Positions 7,176-17,074 are shown, counted from the first letter of the stretch. The stretch: 53,359 nucleotides of DNA from VGRW01 sp031396695 (GCA_031396695.1 JANNLG010000031.1:1-53359), one strand, 5' to 3'. The notes: generated by a model not told the origin, from the letters alone. Translations and numbers: made by a program.

Positions 7176-8726
7176 CTATGGAGCGAACGAAGCGGCGGCG
7201 TCGCTCGCGAGCTGGAGCACGTTCACGTCCGCCATCTGCAAGAGTGAGCTCACGCCCGGCAGCGCATCCTGGGGCAGCAGGCCGAGCAGGAGCACCGCGG
7301 CCGCGCAGCCCGCGAGCACGAGTCCTTCGAAGAAGCTCGCGTTGCCGGTCGGCTGCGCGCTCTCGCGCGGCGGATGGAAGTACATGGTCGCGGGCACGCG
7401 CAGGTAGTAGCCGAGCGAGATCGCCGAGTTCAGCACCGCGATCACGACCAGCCAGATCAGCGACGAGCTGCCCGTCGCGAGTCCGCTCTGCACCGCGGCG
7501 CTGAAGACCAGGAACTTGCCGATGAAGCCGGCGGTGCCGGGCATGCCGAGCAGCGAGAACATGCAGATCGACATCACGGCGGCGAGGCCGGGCCGAGTCT
7601 GCGAGAGGCCGGCGAAGTCGTCGAGGCGATCGTGCTCCTCGCCGTCGCGTGCGAGCACCGAGATCACCGTGAACGCGCCCACCGTCATGAACGTGTAGGC
7701 GAGCAGGTAGACGAGCACCGCCTGCGTGCCGTCGGCGCCGCCCGCGATCACGCCGATCAGCAGGTACCCGGCGTGGGAGATGCTCGAGTACGCGAGCATG
7801 CGCTTCAGGTTGCGCTGGATCAGCGCCATCACGTTGCCGACCGTCATCGAGAGCGCGGCGAGCACCCAGAGTACGCCGTAGACGGATTCGGACACCGGCG
7901 CGAACGCGACCGTCACCACGCGCAGGAGCGCACCGAACGCCGCGACCTTCACGGCCGTGGCCATGAAGCCCGAGATCGTGGTCGGCGCGCCCTCGTACGT
8001 GTCCGGCGCCCATTGGTGGAACGGCACGGACGAGATCTTGAACGCGAGTCCGATCAACACGAGTCCCGCGCCGACCAGGTCGAGCGCGTCTTCCGGGTCG
8101 AAGCTGGTCGCGATCTCGTCGAGCTCGAGCGATCCCGTCGCGCCGTACAGGAGCGACGATCCGTACAGCAGGATGCCCGACGCGAACGAGCCGATCAGGA
8201 AGTACTTCACCGCCGATTCGTTCGAGCGCAGAGATGCGCGCCGGAAGCCGGCCAGCGCATACACCGGAATGCTCATCAGCTCGAGCGCCAGGAACAGCAT
8301 GATCAGATCCGACGCCGCGACCAGGAACATCATGCCCGTCACCGACGAGAGCACGAGCGTGTAGAACTCTCCCCAGTTCGAGTGGATGTGCTCGAGGTAC
8401 TTGCTCGAGGCGAGCACGCTGAGCATGGCGCCGATCAGCACGATCGACATCAGGAACAGGGCCACGCCGTCCATCCGCACCATCGGGTTCTCGGGATTGA
8501 ACACGCGCGGCGGCTGCGAGAAGGCGTTGAGCGTGAGCAAGAGCGACACCGACAGGAACAGCACGCTGGCGGTGGCCAGGTACGTGCCGCGGCGCGCGGC
8601 CGAGACGCGCTGGCCGAGCAGCACGGGCGTTCGCAGCAGCGCGATCTCGAGCAGCGGCAGGCAGAGCACGCCCAGAGCCACAGGAATCATCGGGGCGACC
8701 GCGGCGACGTCGATTTGCGGGATCAT
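7176..8726 (-). CDS. nuoN: NADH-quinone oxidoreductase subunit N
   Basis: This 516-aa antiporter-like membrane subunit of complex I carries out proton pumping in the membrane arm. I start it at ATG 8726, where it overlaps the nuoM stop as ATGA; a longer frame runs upstream into nuoM but is not needed. About 14 transmembrane helices are visible, with the family regions YFLIGSFASGILLYG, LAFKISSVPFHQWAPDTYEG and KRMLAYSSISHAGYLL. The conserved lysine of the discontinuous helix lies in the FKISSVPFH part. It is the last gene of the nuo operon. Confidence 0.95.
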   Translation of the reverse strand: MIPQIDVAAVAPMIPVALGVLCLPLLEIALLRTPVLLGQRVSAARRGTYLATASVLFLSVSLLLTLNAFSQPPRVFNPENPMVRMDGVALFLMSIVLIGAMLSVLASSKYLEHIHSNWGEFYTLVLSSVTGMMFLVAASDLIMLFLALELMSIPVYALAGFRRASLRSNESAVKYFLIGSFASGILLYGSSLLYGATGSLELDEIATSFDPEDALDLVGAGLVLIGLAFKISSVPFHQWAPDTYEGAPTTISGFMATAVKVAAFGALLRVVTVAFAPVSESVYGVLWVLAALSMTVGNVMALIQRNLKRMLAYSSISHAGYLLIGVIAGGADGTQAVLVYLLAYTFMTVGAFTVISVLARDGEEHDRLDDFAGLSQTRPGLAAVMSICMFSLLGMPGTAGFIGKFLVFSAAVQSGLATGSSSLIWLVVIAVLNSAISLGYYLRVPATMYFHPPRESAQPTGNASFFEGLVLAGCAAAVLLLGLLPQDALPGVSSLLQMADVNVLQLASDAAASFAP

Positions 8727-10357
8727 CGCGACGTCTCCGTTCCGGTGGCGGCGACCAGCGGCTCGACGCGCGTGCCGCCGTTCTGCCAAGTGGCCAGGTC
8801 CGCGCCGCGCCGGCTCATCGTCTCGAGCAGCTCCGTCACCGCGCGGTCCATGGGATTGGTGAAGGTCGACGGGTGCACGCCGATCCAGAACATCGGGATC
8901 ACGAGCGCGACCGCGACCACCTTCTCGCGCAGGCCCAGGTCGATCAGCACCTGGTTGGCCGGATTCGACAGCGCACCGAAGAACACGCTGCGCATCGCCC
9001 ACAGCATGTAGACCGCGGACAGGATCACGCCCGAGGTCGCGATCACCGTCGCCCACGGCAGGCTCGAGAACGCGCCGAGCAGGATCAGGAACTCACCGAT
9101 GAAGCCGTTCAGTCCGGGCAGGCCGATCGAGGAGAGCGTCGAGATCGCGAAGAAGGTCGCGAACACCGGCATCACCTTCGCCAAGCCGCCGAACGCGGCC
9201 AGATCGCGCACGTGGCGGCGCTCGTAGATCATGCCGACGAGGATGAAGAGCGCACCCGTCGACACGCCGTGGTTCACCATCTGCAGCACGGCGCCGGACA
9301 CGCCTTGTGAATTCAACGCGAACAGGCCCAGCACGATGAAGCCCATGTGCGAGACCGAGGAGTACGCGACCAACTTCTTGAGATCGGTCTGCACCCACGC
9401 GACCAGCGCCCCGTACACGATGCCGACCACCGCCAGCCCCACGATCCAGGGCGCCCAGTCGAGTGCGGCCTCCGGAAACAGCGGCAGCGCGTAGCGCACG
9501 AAGCCGAACGTGCCGAGCTTCAGCAGCACGCCCGCGAGCACGGCGGAGCCCGGCGTGGGCGCCTCGACGTGCGCGTCGGGCAGCCAGGTGTGGAACGGGA
9601 ACATCGGCACCTTGATCGCGAACGCGAGCGCGAACACGCCGAACAGGAAGCCCTGCCGCTGCCACCACGCGCCGCCCGCGTTCGGAATCGAGAGATCCAG
9701 AATGCCGGTGCCGCCGTTCGTGCCGTAGTACTCGAAGCTCGGCGTGCCGAACTGCGCCTGGTGCAGCCACGCCAGCACGACGATCCCGACCAGCATCAGC
9801 AGGCTGCCGACCATCGTGTAGATGAAGAACTTCAAGCCCGCGTAGATGCGCCGCGGCCCGCCCCAGATGCCGATGATGAAGTACATCGGGATCAGCATCA
9901 GCTCCCAGAACACGTAGAACAGGAACAGGTTCAAGCTGAGGAACGCGCCCAGCATGCCGGTCTGCAGCGCCAGCATGAAGAACAGATAGGAGCGCACGCG
10001 CTCGTGGATGTCGGTCCACGACGCGAGCAACACGACCGGCAGGAGGAAGCTCGTCAGCGCGACGAGCAGGAGCGCGATCCCGTCGATGCCGAGCGAGTAG
10101 TGGATTCCGTAGGCGGGAATCCAGGCCGCGAATTCCACCAGCTGCATGCCGCTCGAGGCGGAGTCGAAGCGCTGCCAGAGCACGACCGTGAGTCCGAGCC
10201 CGACCAGCGACGAGACCAGCGCCGTGTACTTCCAAACCGACTCGGGCAGCCGGAACAAGCCCTCGCACAGCGCGAGCGCGAGCACCGTCGCGAGCGGCAG
10301 GAACGTGATTGCGGAGAGCAGGTGCTCGGAGAGCAGTGTGTCGAACAAGTCGCCCAT
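8723..10357 (-). CDS. nuoM: NADH-quinone oxidoreductase subunit M
   Basis: This 544-aa Mrp-antiporter-type subunit of complex I is strongly hydrophobic. It contains the NuoM hallmarks FYVFWELMLIPMYFIIGIWG (with the conserved Glu of WELMLIP), KVPMFPFHTWLPDAHVEAPT and KKLVAYSSVSHMG. Start ATG 10357 shares one base with the nuoL stop (TGATG), and its own stop overlaps nuoN. These overlaps indicate coupled translation of the L-M-N antiporter trio. Confidence 0.96.
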   Translation of the reverse strand: MGDLFDTLLSEHLLSAITFLPLATVLALALCEGLFRLPESVWKYTALVSSLVGLGLTVVLWQRFDSASSGMQLVEFAAWIPAYGIHYSLGIDGIALLLVALTSFLLPVVLLASWTDIHERVRSYLFFMLALQTGMLGAFLSLNLFLFYVFWELMLIPMYFIIGIWGGPRRIYAGLKFFIYTMVGSLLMLVGIVVLAWLHQAQFGTPSFEYYGTNGGTGILDLSIPNAGGAWWQRQGFLFGVFALAFAIKVPMFPFHTWLPDAHVEAPTPGSAVLAGVLLKLGTFGFVRYALPLFPEAALDWAPWIVGLAVVGIVYGALVAWVQTDLKKLVAYSSVSHMGFIVLGLFALNSQGVSGAVLQMVNHGVSTGALFILVGMIYERRHVRDLAAFGGLAKVMPVFATFFAISTLSSIGLPGLNGFIGEFLILLGAFSSLPWATVIATSGVILSAVYMLWAMRSVFFGALSNPANQVLIDLGLREKVVAVALVIPMFWIGVHPSTFTNPMDRAVTELLETMSRRGADLATWQNGGTRVEPLVAATGTETSR

Positions 10358-12399
10358 CAGGTGCCCCGCACGAGCCAGGCGACCAGCAGCACACCGCCGA
10401 GCACCATCGCGAGAATGTACGACTGCGCGAGTCCGGTCTGCAGGTACTTGAGTGCGCCGTCGGCCGTCGCCCGCACGAAGTTCGCGGTTCCGTTCACGCC
10501 GATGCCGTCGATCAACCCCTGATCGATGCCGCGCGCGAGCAAGCCACGCGAGACCGCGGCGAGCGGCCGCACGATCACCAGGTCATACAGCTCGTCGATC
10601 CGGTACTTGTCGCGCACCAGCCTGTACAGCGGCCCGGCCGCCGACACGATCCCGGGCACCAGATCCTTGCGCCAGTAGTAGAGCAGCGTCGCGAGCGCGA
10701 TGCCTGCGAAGCCGACCGCCGTCGTGAGCGCGGCCAGTCCGAACTCGGTCGCGTGGTCGATCGTGTGCTCGGCTGAATGCACGACCGGCTGCAGGAAGTG
10801 GTGCAGGCTGTTCGAGCGCTGCACGCCGAACAGCTCGCCATACGCGTCGGGCAAGCCGAAGAAGCCGCCGATCGCCGAGAACAGCGCCAGCACCACGAGC
10901 GGCACGAGCACCCAGTTGCCCGACTCGTGGATCTGCTCTTGCGTGTGATGGCTCGCGCGGCTCGTGCCGGTGAAGACCAGGAAGTAGAGCCGGAACATGT
11001 AGAACGCGGTCAGGAACGCGGTCACCAGCCCCACCAGCCACAGCGCGTAGTGACCGGGGATCGAGTGCGCCTGATAGGCCGCGAGCAGGATCTCGTCCTT
11101 GGAAAAGAAGCCCGAGAACGGCGGCACGCCCGCGATCGCGATCACGCCGACCAGGAACGTGAGCCAGGTGACCGGCATGCGTCGGCGCAGACCGCCCATC
11201 TTGGTGATGTCCTGTTCGTGGTGCATGCCCAGGATCACCGAGCCAGCGCCCAGGAACAGCAGCGCCTTGAAGAAGGCGTGCGTCATCTCGTGGAAGATCG
11301 CCGCGCTGTACGCCGCGACGCCGGCCGCCAGGAACATGTAGCCGAGCTGGCTCACGGTGGAGTACGCGAGCACCTTCTTGATGTCCGTCTGCGCGACCGC
11401 GATCGTCGCAGCGAAGAGCGCGGTCAGCGCACCCGTCCACACCACCGTCGCCTGCGCGCCCGGCGCTAGCGAAAACGCGAACGACATCCGGGCCACCATG
11501 TACACGCCCGCGGTCACCATGGTCGCGGCGTGGATCAGCGCAGAGACGGGCGTGGGACCGGCCATCGCGTCGGGCAGCCACACGTAGAGCGGAATCTGCG
11601 CCGACTTTCCACACGCGCCCACGAACAGGCACAGGCACGCGATCGTGAGCAGCGGCGCACTCGGGTAGCCGGGCAGGAACGAGAGCCAGGCCGGCATTTC
11701 GACGCTGCTGTTCGCGAGCAGCCCGATGTTCGCCGCCATCTCGCGGAATTCGACCGTCGGCACGCCCGCGGACGCGAACGACCAGAACAACAGGAAGATC
11801 CCGAGCAGGAAGCCGAAGTCACCGATCCGGTTGACCACGAAGGCCTTCATGCCGGCCGCGGCGTTGGCGTCGTCGAGATACCAGAAGCCGATCAGAAGGT
11901 AGGAACAGACGCCTACCCCCTCCCAGCCGACGAACATCACCAACAGGTTGTCGCCCAGGACCAGCATCAGCATCGAGAACGTGAACAGGTTCAGGTACAC
12001 GAAGAAGCGCTGGAAGCCGCGGTCTTCGCGGTGATCGGCGTCCATGTAGCCGACCGAGTAGATGTGGATCAGCGAGCTGACGCCGGTGATCACGAGCACC
12101 ATCTCGGCCGCGAGCGGATCGAGCAGGAACGCGAGCTCCGCGTGGAAGTCCCCCGCGGAGATCCAGGTGTACAAGTTGTCGACGTAGAAGCGCGCATCTT
12201 CGGGAAGTTGCGTCGCGAGCGACACCACCTGCACCACGGCGACCGCGAACGATGCGATCGGGGCGCCGCAGGCGAGCGCGATCACGGCCGCGCGCGGCAG
12301 CTCGCGCCGGGCGAAGACGAGCCAGGCCCCCGACAGCGCGGCCGCGATCAGCGGCAGCAGCGGGATCCAGCGCAGGGCGGCGTTCTCGTGCTCGGTCAC
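10357..12399 (-). CDS. nuoL: NADH-quinone oxidoreductase subunit L
   Basis: This 680-aa subunit is the distal pump of complex I, with a long lateral helix at its C-terminus. Hallmarks are VGWEGVGVCSYLLIGFWY, KSAQIPLYVWLPDAMAGPTP and KKVLAYSTVSQLGYM. The C-terminal amphipathic region (from about residue 560) contains the lateral helix followed by a last transmembrane segment. Translation starts at GTG 12399 with AGGAGA upstream, seven bases after the nuoK stop. Length and order agree with normal nuoL. Confidence 0.96.
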   Translation of the reverse strand: MTEHENAALRWIPLLPLIAAALSGAWLVFARRELPRAAVIALACGAPIASFAVAVVQVVSLATQLPEDARFYVDNLYTWISAGDFHAELAFLLDPLAAEMVLVITGVSSLIHIYSVGYMDADHREDRGFQRFFVYLNLFTFSMLMLVLGDNLLVMFVGWEGVGVCSYLLIGFWYLDDANAAAGMKAFVVNRIGDFGFLLGIFLLFWSFASAGVPTVEFREMAANIGLLANSSVEMPAWLSFLPGYPSAPLLTIACLCLFVGACGKSAQIPLYVWLPDAMAGPTPVSALIHAATMVTAGVYMVARMSFAFSLAPGAQATVVWTGALTALFAATIAVAQTDIKKVLAYSTVSQLGYMFLAAGVAAYSAAIFHEMTHAFFKALLFLGAGSVILGMHHEQDITKMGGLRRRMPVTWLTFLVGVIAIAGVPPFSGFFSKDEILLAAYQAHSIPGHYALWLVGLVTAFLTAFYMFRLYFLVFTGTSRASHHTQEQIHESGNWVLVPLVVLALFSAIGGFFGLPDAYGELFGVQRSNSLHHFLQPVVHSAEHTIDHATEFGLAALTTAVGFAGIALATLLYYWRKDLVPGIVSAAGPLYRLVRDKYRIDELYDLVIVRPLAAVSRGLLARGIDQGLIDGIGVNGTANFVRATADGALKYLQTGLAQSYILAMVLGGVLLVAWLVRGT

Positions 12400-12406
12400 G
12401 TCTCTC

Positions 12407-12715
12407 CTACCACTTCAACTGGCTGGTGTCTTCGATGTTCACGGTGTCGCGGTTGCGGACCAGACTGATGATGATCGCGAGGCCCACGGCCACCTCGACT
12501 GCGGCCACTACCATGACCATGAACGCGAGGATCTGTCCCTGGTCGTTGCCGATCTCGCGGCTGAACGCGACCAGCGACAGGTTCGCGGCGTTCAGCATCA
12601 GCTCGATCGACATGAACATCACGATCATGTTCCGGCGCAGCAGCACGCCGAGCGCGCCGATCGAGAAGATCAGCGCAGCGACGATCTGGAAGTGGTAGCC
12701 CGAGATGTCGCCCAT
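12407..12715 (-). CDS. nuoK: NADH-quinone oxidoreductase subunit K
   Basis: This 102-aa protein with three transmembrane helices has the standard NuoK length. The conserved membrane glutamates appear in MSIELMLNAANLSLV and in the last helix (VVAAVEVAVGLAI), which form part of the proton path linking nuoJ and nuoN. ATG 12715 shares one base with the nuoJ stop (TGATG), and nuoL follows after 7 nt. Confidence 0.96.
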   Translation of the reverse strand: MGDISGYHFQIVAALIFSIGALGVLLRRNMIVMFMSIELMLNAANLSLVAFSREIGNDQGQILAFMVMVVAAVEVAVGLAIIISLVRNRDTVNIEDTSQLKW

Positions 12716-13215
12716 CAGTCGATCTTCTTCTTGGCCAGTACCACCGCGGCCACGATCCCGGCCAGCAGCAGCACGCCGGCGACCTGCACCGAGAGCACGT
12801 AGTCGGTGTACAGCGCCTCGCCGATCGCGCGCGTGGTTCCGAAACCCTCTTCGACGTCGGGCCAGGGCGCGCGTCCGGCGGCGAGCGTGCGCGCGAGCCA
12901 GAGCGTGGCGGCCACCGCCACCAGCGCGCCGATCGCCTTCGCGATCGGTTGGCTCTCCGCGCCGGCAGCGCCGCTGCCGCGCAGGTTGAGCAGCATGATC
13001 ACGAACAGGAACAGGACCACGATCGCGCCGGCGTAGACCATCACCTGGATCAGGCCCACGAATTGCGCTTCGAGCAGCACGTACAGCCCGGCCAGCGCGA
13101 GCATCGACACGACCAACGACAGAGCCGAGTTGATCGGGCTGCGCAAGCTGCCGACGACGCCGAGCGCCGAGGCCACCGCCGCGATCGAGAAGATCCAGAA
13201 CAGGGCCGTGCGCAT
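12715..13215 (-). CDS. nuoJ: NADH-quinone oxidoreductase subunit J
   Basis: A 166-aa membrane subunit with five helices. NuoJ signatures are the INSALSLVVSMLALAGLYVLL segment and the conserved VMVYAGAIVVLFLFVIMLLN helix, whose flexible part participates in coupling. The open frame runs on far upstream, but ATG 13215 overlaps the nuoH stop (TGATG) and matches the family N-terminus. nuoH is directly upstream: nuoI, which normally sits between H and J, is absent. Confidence 0.94.
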   Translation of the reverse strand: MRTALFWIFSIAAVASALGVVGSLRSPINSALSLVVSMLALAGLYVLLEAQFVGLIQVMVYAGAIVVLFLFVIMLLNLRGSGAAGAESQPIAKAIGALVAVAATLWLARTLAAGRAPWPDVEEGFGTTRAIGEALYTDYVLSVQVAGVLLLAGIVAAVVLAKKKID

Positions 13216-14372
13216 CAGCTCGTGACTCCCTGCACGATCAGGATGCCGAGCGCCGTGATCACGATGTTCGCGAGCGACAAAGGCAGCAGGATCTTCCAGC
13301 CCAGGTTCATCACCTGGTCGTAGCGGAAGCGCGGCATGCTCCAGCGAATCAGCATCTGGAACCAGATCAGCACGATCACCTTGAACAGGAACACGTGCAC
13401 CGCGAGCACCATCGCGGCCAGGTTCGCCATGTTCTCGCCGAGCACGGGCGTCCACGACGCGATCATGTTGGCTTCGTTCACCCACGGGAGCGACCAGCCG
13501 CCCAGGAACATCGCCGTGAGCAGAGCGGCGATCACCACGACCTCGATCCACTCGCCCATCATGTAGAGGCCGAACTTCATGCCCGAGTACTCGATGAAGT
13601 AGCCGGCCACGATCTCGGATTCGCCCTCGGGCGTGTCGAAGGGCGCGCGCTTGTTCTCGGCCATGAGCGCCGTCAGAAACATGAAGAACGGCAGCGGCTG
13701 CAGGACGATTCCCCACATCGGGATCGTGATCCACTCGATCCACTTCGTGCCCGCTTCGACCCAGCCGAAGTGCTCGAGGAAGCCGAACAAGCGGAACGTC
13801 TCCTGCTGCATCACGCCCAGATCCGTGAGACGCAGCGTGCCGAAGATCATGAACAGGCCGACGACGGTGATGCCGAGCGCGACTTCGTACGAGATCATCT
13901 GCGCGGAGACGCGGATCGAGCCGAGCATGCCGAAGTTGTTGTTGCCCGCCCAACCGGCCAGCATCGAGCCGTAGGTCGCGATCGAGCCGATCGCGAACAC
14001 GAACAGCACGCCGTAGTCGAGATCCGCGACGACCAGCGGGACGTGCGCACCCCACATCTCGTAGGTGCCGCCGTACGGGATCACCGCGAAGCTGATGATC
14101 GCGGGCGCGACGGCGATGAACGGGCTCACGAAGTGCAGGAAGCGGTGCGCTCCCGTCGGGATCGTGTCTTCCTTCGTGATCATCTTGATCACGTCGGCGA
14201 GCGGATGGATCAGACCCAGCGCCTTGAAGCCCAGGATGCTGGCGCGGTTCGCGCCGATCCGGTCCTGCATCAGCGCGCTCTGCTTGCGTTCGACCCAGGT
14301 CATGATCGGCGCGAAGGCCAGCAGCACGAGCGCGAACAGGAAGATCGATACCCAGACGGTGGACGTCGCCAT
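13215..14372 (-). CDS. nuoH: NADH-quinone oxidoreductase subunit H
   Basis: This 385-aa subunit forms the quinone entry site at the junction of the arms. Strong motifs include WVERKQSALMQDRIGANRA, GWAGNNNFGMLGSIR, the acidic loop with PFDTPEGESEIVAGYFIEYSG, and RWSMPRFRYDQVMNLGWK. Start ATG 14372 abuts the nuoG stop, and its end overlaps nuoJ. The protein is full length and has all expected charged residues in the E-channel loops. Confidence 0.96.
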   Translation of the reverse strand: MATSTVWVSIFLFALVLLAFAPIMTWVERKQSALMQDRIGANRASILGFKALGLIHPLADVIKMITKEDTIPTGAHRFLHFVSPFIAVAPAIISFAVIPYGGTYEMWGAHVPLVVADLDYGVLFVFAIGSIATYGSMLAGWAGNNNFGMLGSIRVSAQMISYEVALGITVVGLFMIFGTLRLTDLGVMQQETFRLFGFLEHFGWVEAGTKWIEWITIPMWGIVLQPLPFFMFLTALMAENKRAPFDTPEGESEIVAGYFIEYSGMKFGLYMMGEWIEVVVIAALLTAMFLGGWSLPWVNEANMIASWTPVLGENMANLAAMVLAVHVFLFKVIVLIWFQMLIRWSMPRFRYDQVMNLGWKILLPLSLANIVITALGILIVQGVTS

Positions 14373-15776
14373 CTACGAGATTCCCGCGGCGGCGGCGATC
14401 TGCGCGAGCGCGTCCGCCTCGGACCAGGCCTCGAAGGCGGGCTCGACGACGGCGGAGAAATCCTGCACGTGCCCGCGTGAGTTCGTGAACGTGCCCGACT
14501 TCTCGAGGAACGTGCGCGCGGGCAGCGAGACGGTGGCGCGCACCGAAAGTGCAGACTCGTGCGTGTCGATCAGCACGATGTTCTTCACGTCGCCGAACAC
14601 TTCGGCCGTCGTGGTGTGGCCGAGCACGATCGCGAGCTCTGCGCGGCCGAGCTGGTCGCCGGACTCGATCATGCCGAGCGCGCGGCAACCGGCCGCGTTC
14701 GGCGCCTTCTCCGCTTCGATCAGGATCGCGTCGGACTCGGCCCTGGGCACCGAGAAGCGCGCCGGACCCGCGCCGAGCCGCGCGAGCAGGTCGCGGAACG
14801 CCGCCAGGTCCGCGTTCGACGCGAACGGCGACGCTACGCCGATGATCTTGCCCGAGCCGTCGCGCGTCGCGCGCACGAGCTCGGCCGCGCGCTTGACCGC
14901 ATCGGTGTAGGTCGCTGCGTGGCCGTCGACGCTCGGCGCGGTGAGCCTGAAGTTCGCGTTCTTCTTGTACGACATGCGGCCGTGGTCGCACATCCAGGTC
15001 TCGTTCACGGCGTCGTTCCGGCGCGGCACGAAGCGGTAGATTTTGTTGTTCGAGCGCGACGCGACGATGTTGCAGCCGCGCGAACACTGGTTGCACACGC
15101 TCTCGACGTCGTCCGTGAACCAGACGCGAACCTTGAAGCGGAAGTCGCGCGTGGTGAGCGCGCCGACCGGACAGATGTCCGCCACGTTCATCGAGTACGG
15201 GTTGTCGAGCTCCGAGCCCGGGAACAGCTCGAGCAGCGATTCGTCGCCGCGGTTGAACACACCGAGCTCGCCCGTCTTGGGCACCTCGCGACAGAAGCGC
15301 ACACAGCGCCGGCACAGGATGCAGCGCTCCTGGTCGAAAACGATCGTCGGCCCGAGATCGACGGACTTCTTCGCGGGCCGCCGCGGCTCGCGCGTGCGCG
15401 ACGACGTCACGCCCCAATCGAACGCGTAGTCCTGGAGCTTGCACTCGCCCGCCTGGTCGCAGATCGGACAGTCGAGCGGGTGGTTGATGAGCAGGAGCTC
15501 CATCACGCCGCGCCGCGCCGAGAGCACGCGCTCGCTCTTGGTGTGCACCTTCATGCCGTTCGTGACCGGCGTGTTGCAGGCGATCTGCAGCTTGGGCATG
15601 CCCTCGATCTCGACCTGACACAGTCGGCACGAGCCGTCGATCGTTAGCTTGGGATGCCAGCAGTAGTGCGGGATCTCGACGCCGTTCATGAGCAGGCCGA
15701 GATCGTCGATCGCCTGCAGCACCGTGCGCCCCTCCGGCACCTCGTAATCGATTCCGTCGACGCTGAGTGTCGGCAT
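14373..15776 (-). CDS. nuoG: NADH-quinone oxidoreductase subunit G (short form)
   Basis: This 467-aa iron-sulfur subunit belongs to the NADH module. The N-terminal 2Fe-2S domain has HYCWHPKL, SCRLC and a fourth Cys in IACNTP. A His/Cys 4Fe-4S site (HPLDCPICDQAGEC), a second 4Fe-4S set (CILCRRCVRFC with CPVGAL) and a further CNQCSRGCN...WMCDHGR cluster (N7-like) follow. The molybdopterin-oxidoreductase-like part is only about 220 residues, so the protein is far shorter than the 700-900 aa of typical NuoG. ATG 15776 overlaps the end of nuoF closely. No frameshift is visible. Confidence 0.92.
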   Translation of the reverse strand: MPTLSVDGIDYEVPEGRTVLQAIDDLGLLMNGVEIPHYCWHPKLTIDGSCRLCQVEIEGMPKLQIACNTPVTNGMKVHTKSERVLSARRGVMELLLINHPLDCPICDQAGECKLQDYAFDWGVTSSRTREPRRPAKKSVDLGPTIVFDQERCILCRRCVRFCREVPKTGELGVFNRGDESLLELFPGSELDNPYSMNVADICPVGALTTRDFRFKVRVWFTDDVESVCNQCSRGCNIVASRSNNKIYRFVPRRNDAVNETWMCDHGRMSYKKNANFRLTAPSVDGHAATYTDAVKRAAELVRATRDGSGKIIGVASPFASNADLAAFRDLLARLGAGPARFSVPRAESDAILIEAEKAPNAAGCRALGMIESGDQLGRAELAIVLGHTTTAEVFGDVKNIVLIDTHESALSVRATVSLPARTFLEKSGTFTNSRGHVQDFSAVVEPAFEAWSEADALAQIAAAAGIS

Positions 15777-15778
15777 CG

Positions 15779-17071
15779 CTAAAGCTCGAAGCTTTCGGGG
15801 AACGGGCACTTCTTCTCGCGCACGTGCGCTTCGAAGTCGTCCCGGAAATGTCGGAGCAGTCCCTGGATCGGCCAGGCCGCGGCGTCGGCGAACGCGCAGA
15901 TGGTCTGGCCCTCCATCAGCGACGGCACGTTGTCGAGCAACGCCAGGTCTTCCGCACTGCCGCGACCCTGCTCGATCTTCTGACACAGCTTGTGCACCCA
16001 GGCCGTGCCCTCGCGGCACTGCGTGCACTGGCCGCACGACTCGTCCCGGAAAAAGTACGCGACGACGGTCGCCACGCGCACCATGCAGACCGACTCGTCC
16101 ATCACCATCACGCCGCCGGTGCCGAGGTGCGTGCCTTTCTGCGACAGGAATTCCTCGGCCATCGGAACCTCGAGCTCCGTCGGCGGAAGGATCGGCATCG
16201 ACAGCCCGCCGGGCATGACGCCCTTCAAGCGCCGGCCACCGCGCACTCCGCCCGCGTGACCGAGCACCTCGCGCAGCGGCGTGCCGAGCGGCAGCTCGAA
16301 CAGACCCGGTCGCTCGACGTGGCCGCTGACACCGAACAGCGTCGTACCCGGGCTCTTGTCCGTGCCGCGGCTCTTGAACCACTCCACGCCGCGCTCGAGG
16401 ATGAACGGCACGTGCGCGAAGGTTTCGACGTTGTTGACCGTGGTCGGCAGACCGAACGCGCCGTGCTGCGCAGGGAACGGCGGCTTCTTGCGCGGCTGCC
16501 CCTTCTTGCCCTCGAGTGACTCGAGCAGGCCGGTCTCTTCGCCGCAGATGTACGCGCCCGCGCCGGAGTGCACGACGATGTCGTGCTCGAAACCCTTCTT
16601 GCCCAGGATGTTCTTGCCCAGGAGCTTGCGCGCGTAGAGCTCCTTCACGGCCGACTCGAGCGCGCGGATCGCTTCCTTGTACTCTCCGCGCACGTAGATG
16701 AACGTGCGCTGCGCGCCCATCGCCCAGGCTCCGATCAAGATGCCCTCGAGCACCTCGAACGGGCCGCGCTCCATGATCAGCCGATCCTTGAACGAGCCCG
16801 GCTCCGACTCGTCGCCGTTCACGACGATGACCTTCATGCGGTCGTTCGTCTTGGGCATGAAGCTCCACTTGAGCCCGGTCGCGAAGCCCGCGCCGCCGCG
16901 GCCGCGCAGCCCCGACGCCTTGACCAGGTCGGTGACCTGCTCGGGCGGGAGCGCGACCGCCTTCTTCAAGCCCGCGAAGCCGCCCGCCGCTTCGTAGCCC
17001 GCGAGCGTTCGATACGCGTCGTCGCCGTAGTGCTCCGACAGGTAGTTCTTGACGTACGGCTCGACGATCAA
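15779..17071 (-). CDS. nuoF: NADH-quinone oxidoreductase subunit F
   Basis: This 430-aa subunit binds NADH, FMN and a 4Fe-4S cluster and is the electron entry point of complex I. The nucleotide and flavin loops are GLRGRGGAGFATGLKW (about residues 54-69) and the YICGEETGLL segment. The cluster cysteines are in ESCGQCTQCREGT and the later ICAFAD. The start is TTG 17071, three bases after the nuoE stop, with no better in-frame ATG near the conserved N-terminus. Full length for the family. Confidence 0.95.
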   Translation of the reverse strand: MIVEPYVKNYLSEHYGDDAYRTLAGYEAAGGFAGLKKAVALPPEQVTDLVKASGLRGRGGAGFATGLKWSFMPKTNDRMKVIVVNGDESEPGSFKDRLIMERGPFEVLEGILIGAWAMGAQRTFIYVRGEYKEAIRALESAVKELYARKLLGKNILGKKGFEHDIVVHSGAGAYICGEETGLLESLEGKKGQPRKKPPFPAQHGAFGLPTTVNNVETFAHVPFILERGVEWFKSRGTDKSPGTTLFGVSGHVERPGLFELPLGTPLREVLGHAGGVRGGRRLKGVMPGGLSMPILPPTELEVPMAEEFLSQKGTHLGTGGVMVMDESVCMVRVATVVAYFFRDESCGQCTQCREGTAWVHKLCQKIEQGRGSAEDLALLDNVPSLMEGQTICAFADAAAWPIQGLLRHFRDDFEAHVREKKCPFPESFEL

Positions 17072-17074
17072 CGC

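Noticed and set aside
14300..14450. Possible hidden nuoI between nuoG, nuoH and nuoJ
   Set aside because: nuoG and nuoH abut, and nuoH and nuoJ overlap by one base. No double CxxCxxCxxxCP ferredoxin motif is found in any frame there.
12715..15630. 971-codon frame ending as nuoJ
   Set aside because: Only the last 166 codons are NuoJ. The upstream part is an out-of-frame shadow of nuoG and nuoH with Arg-rich composition.
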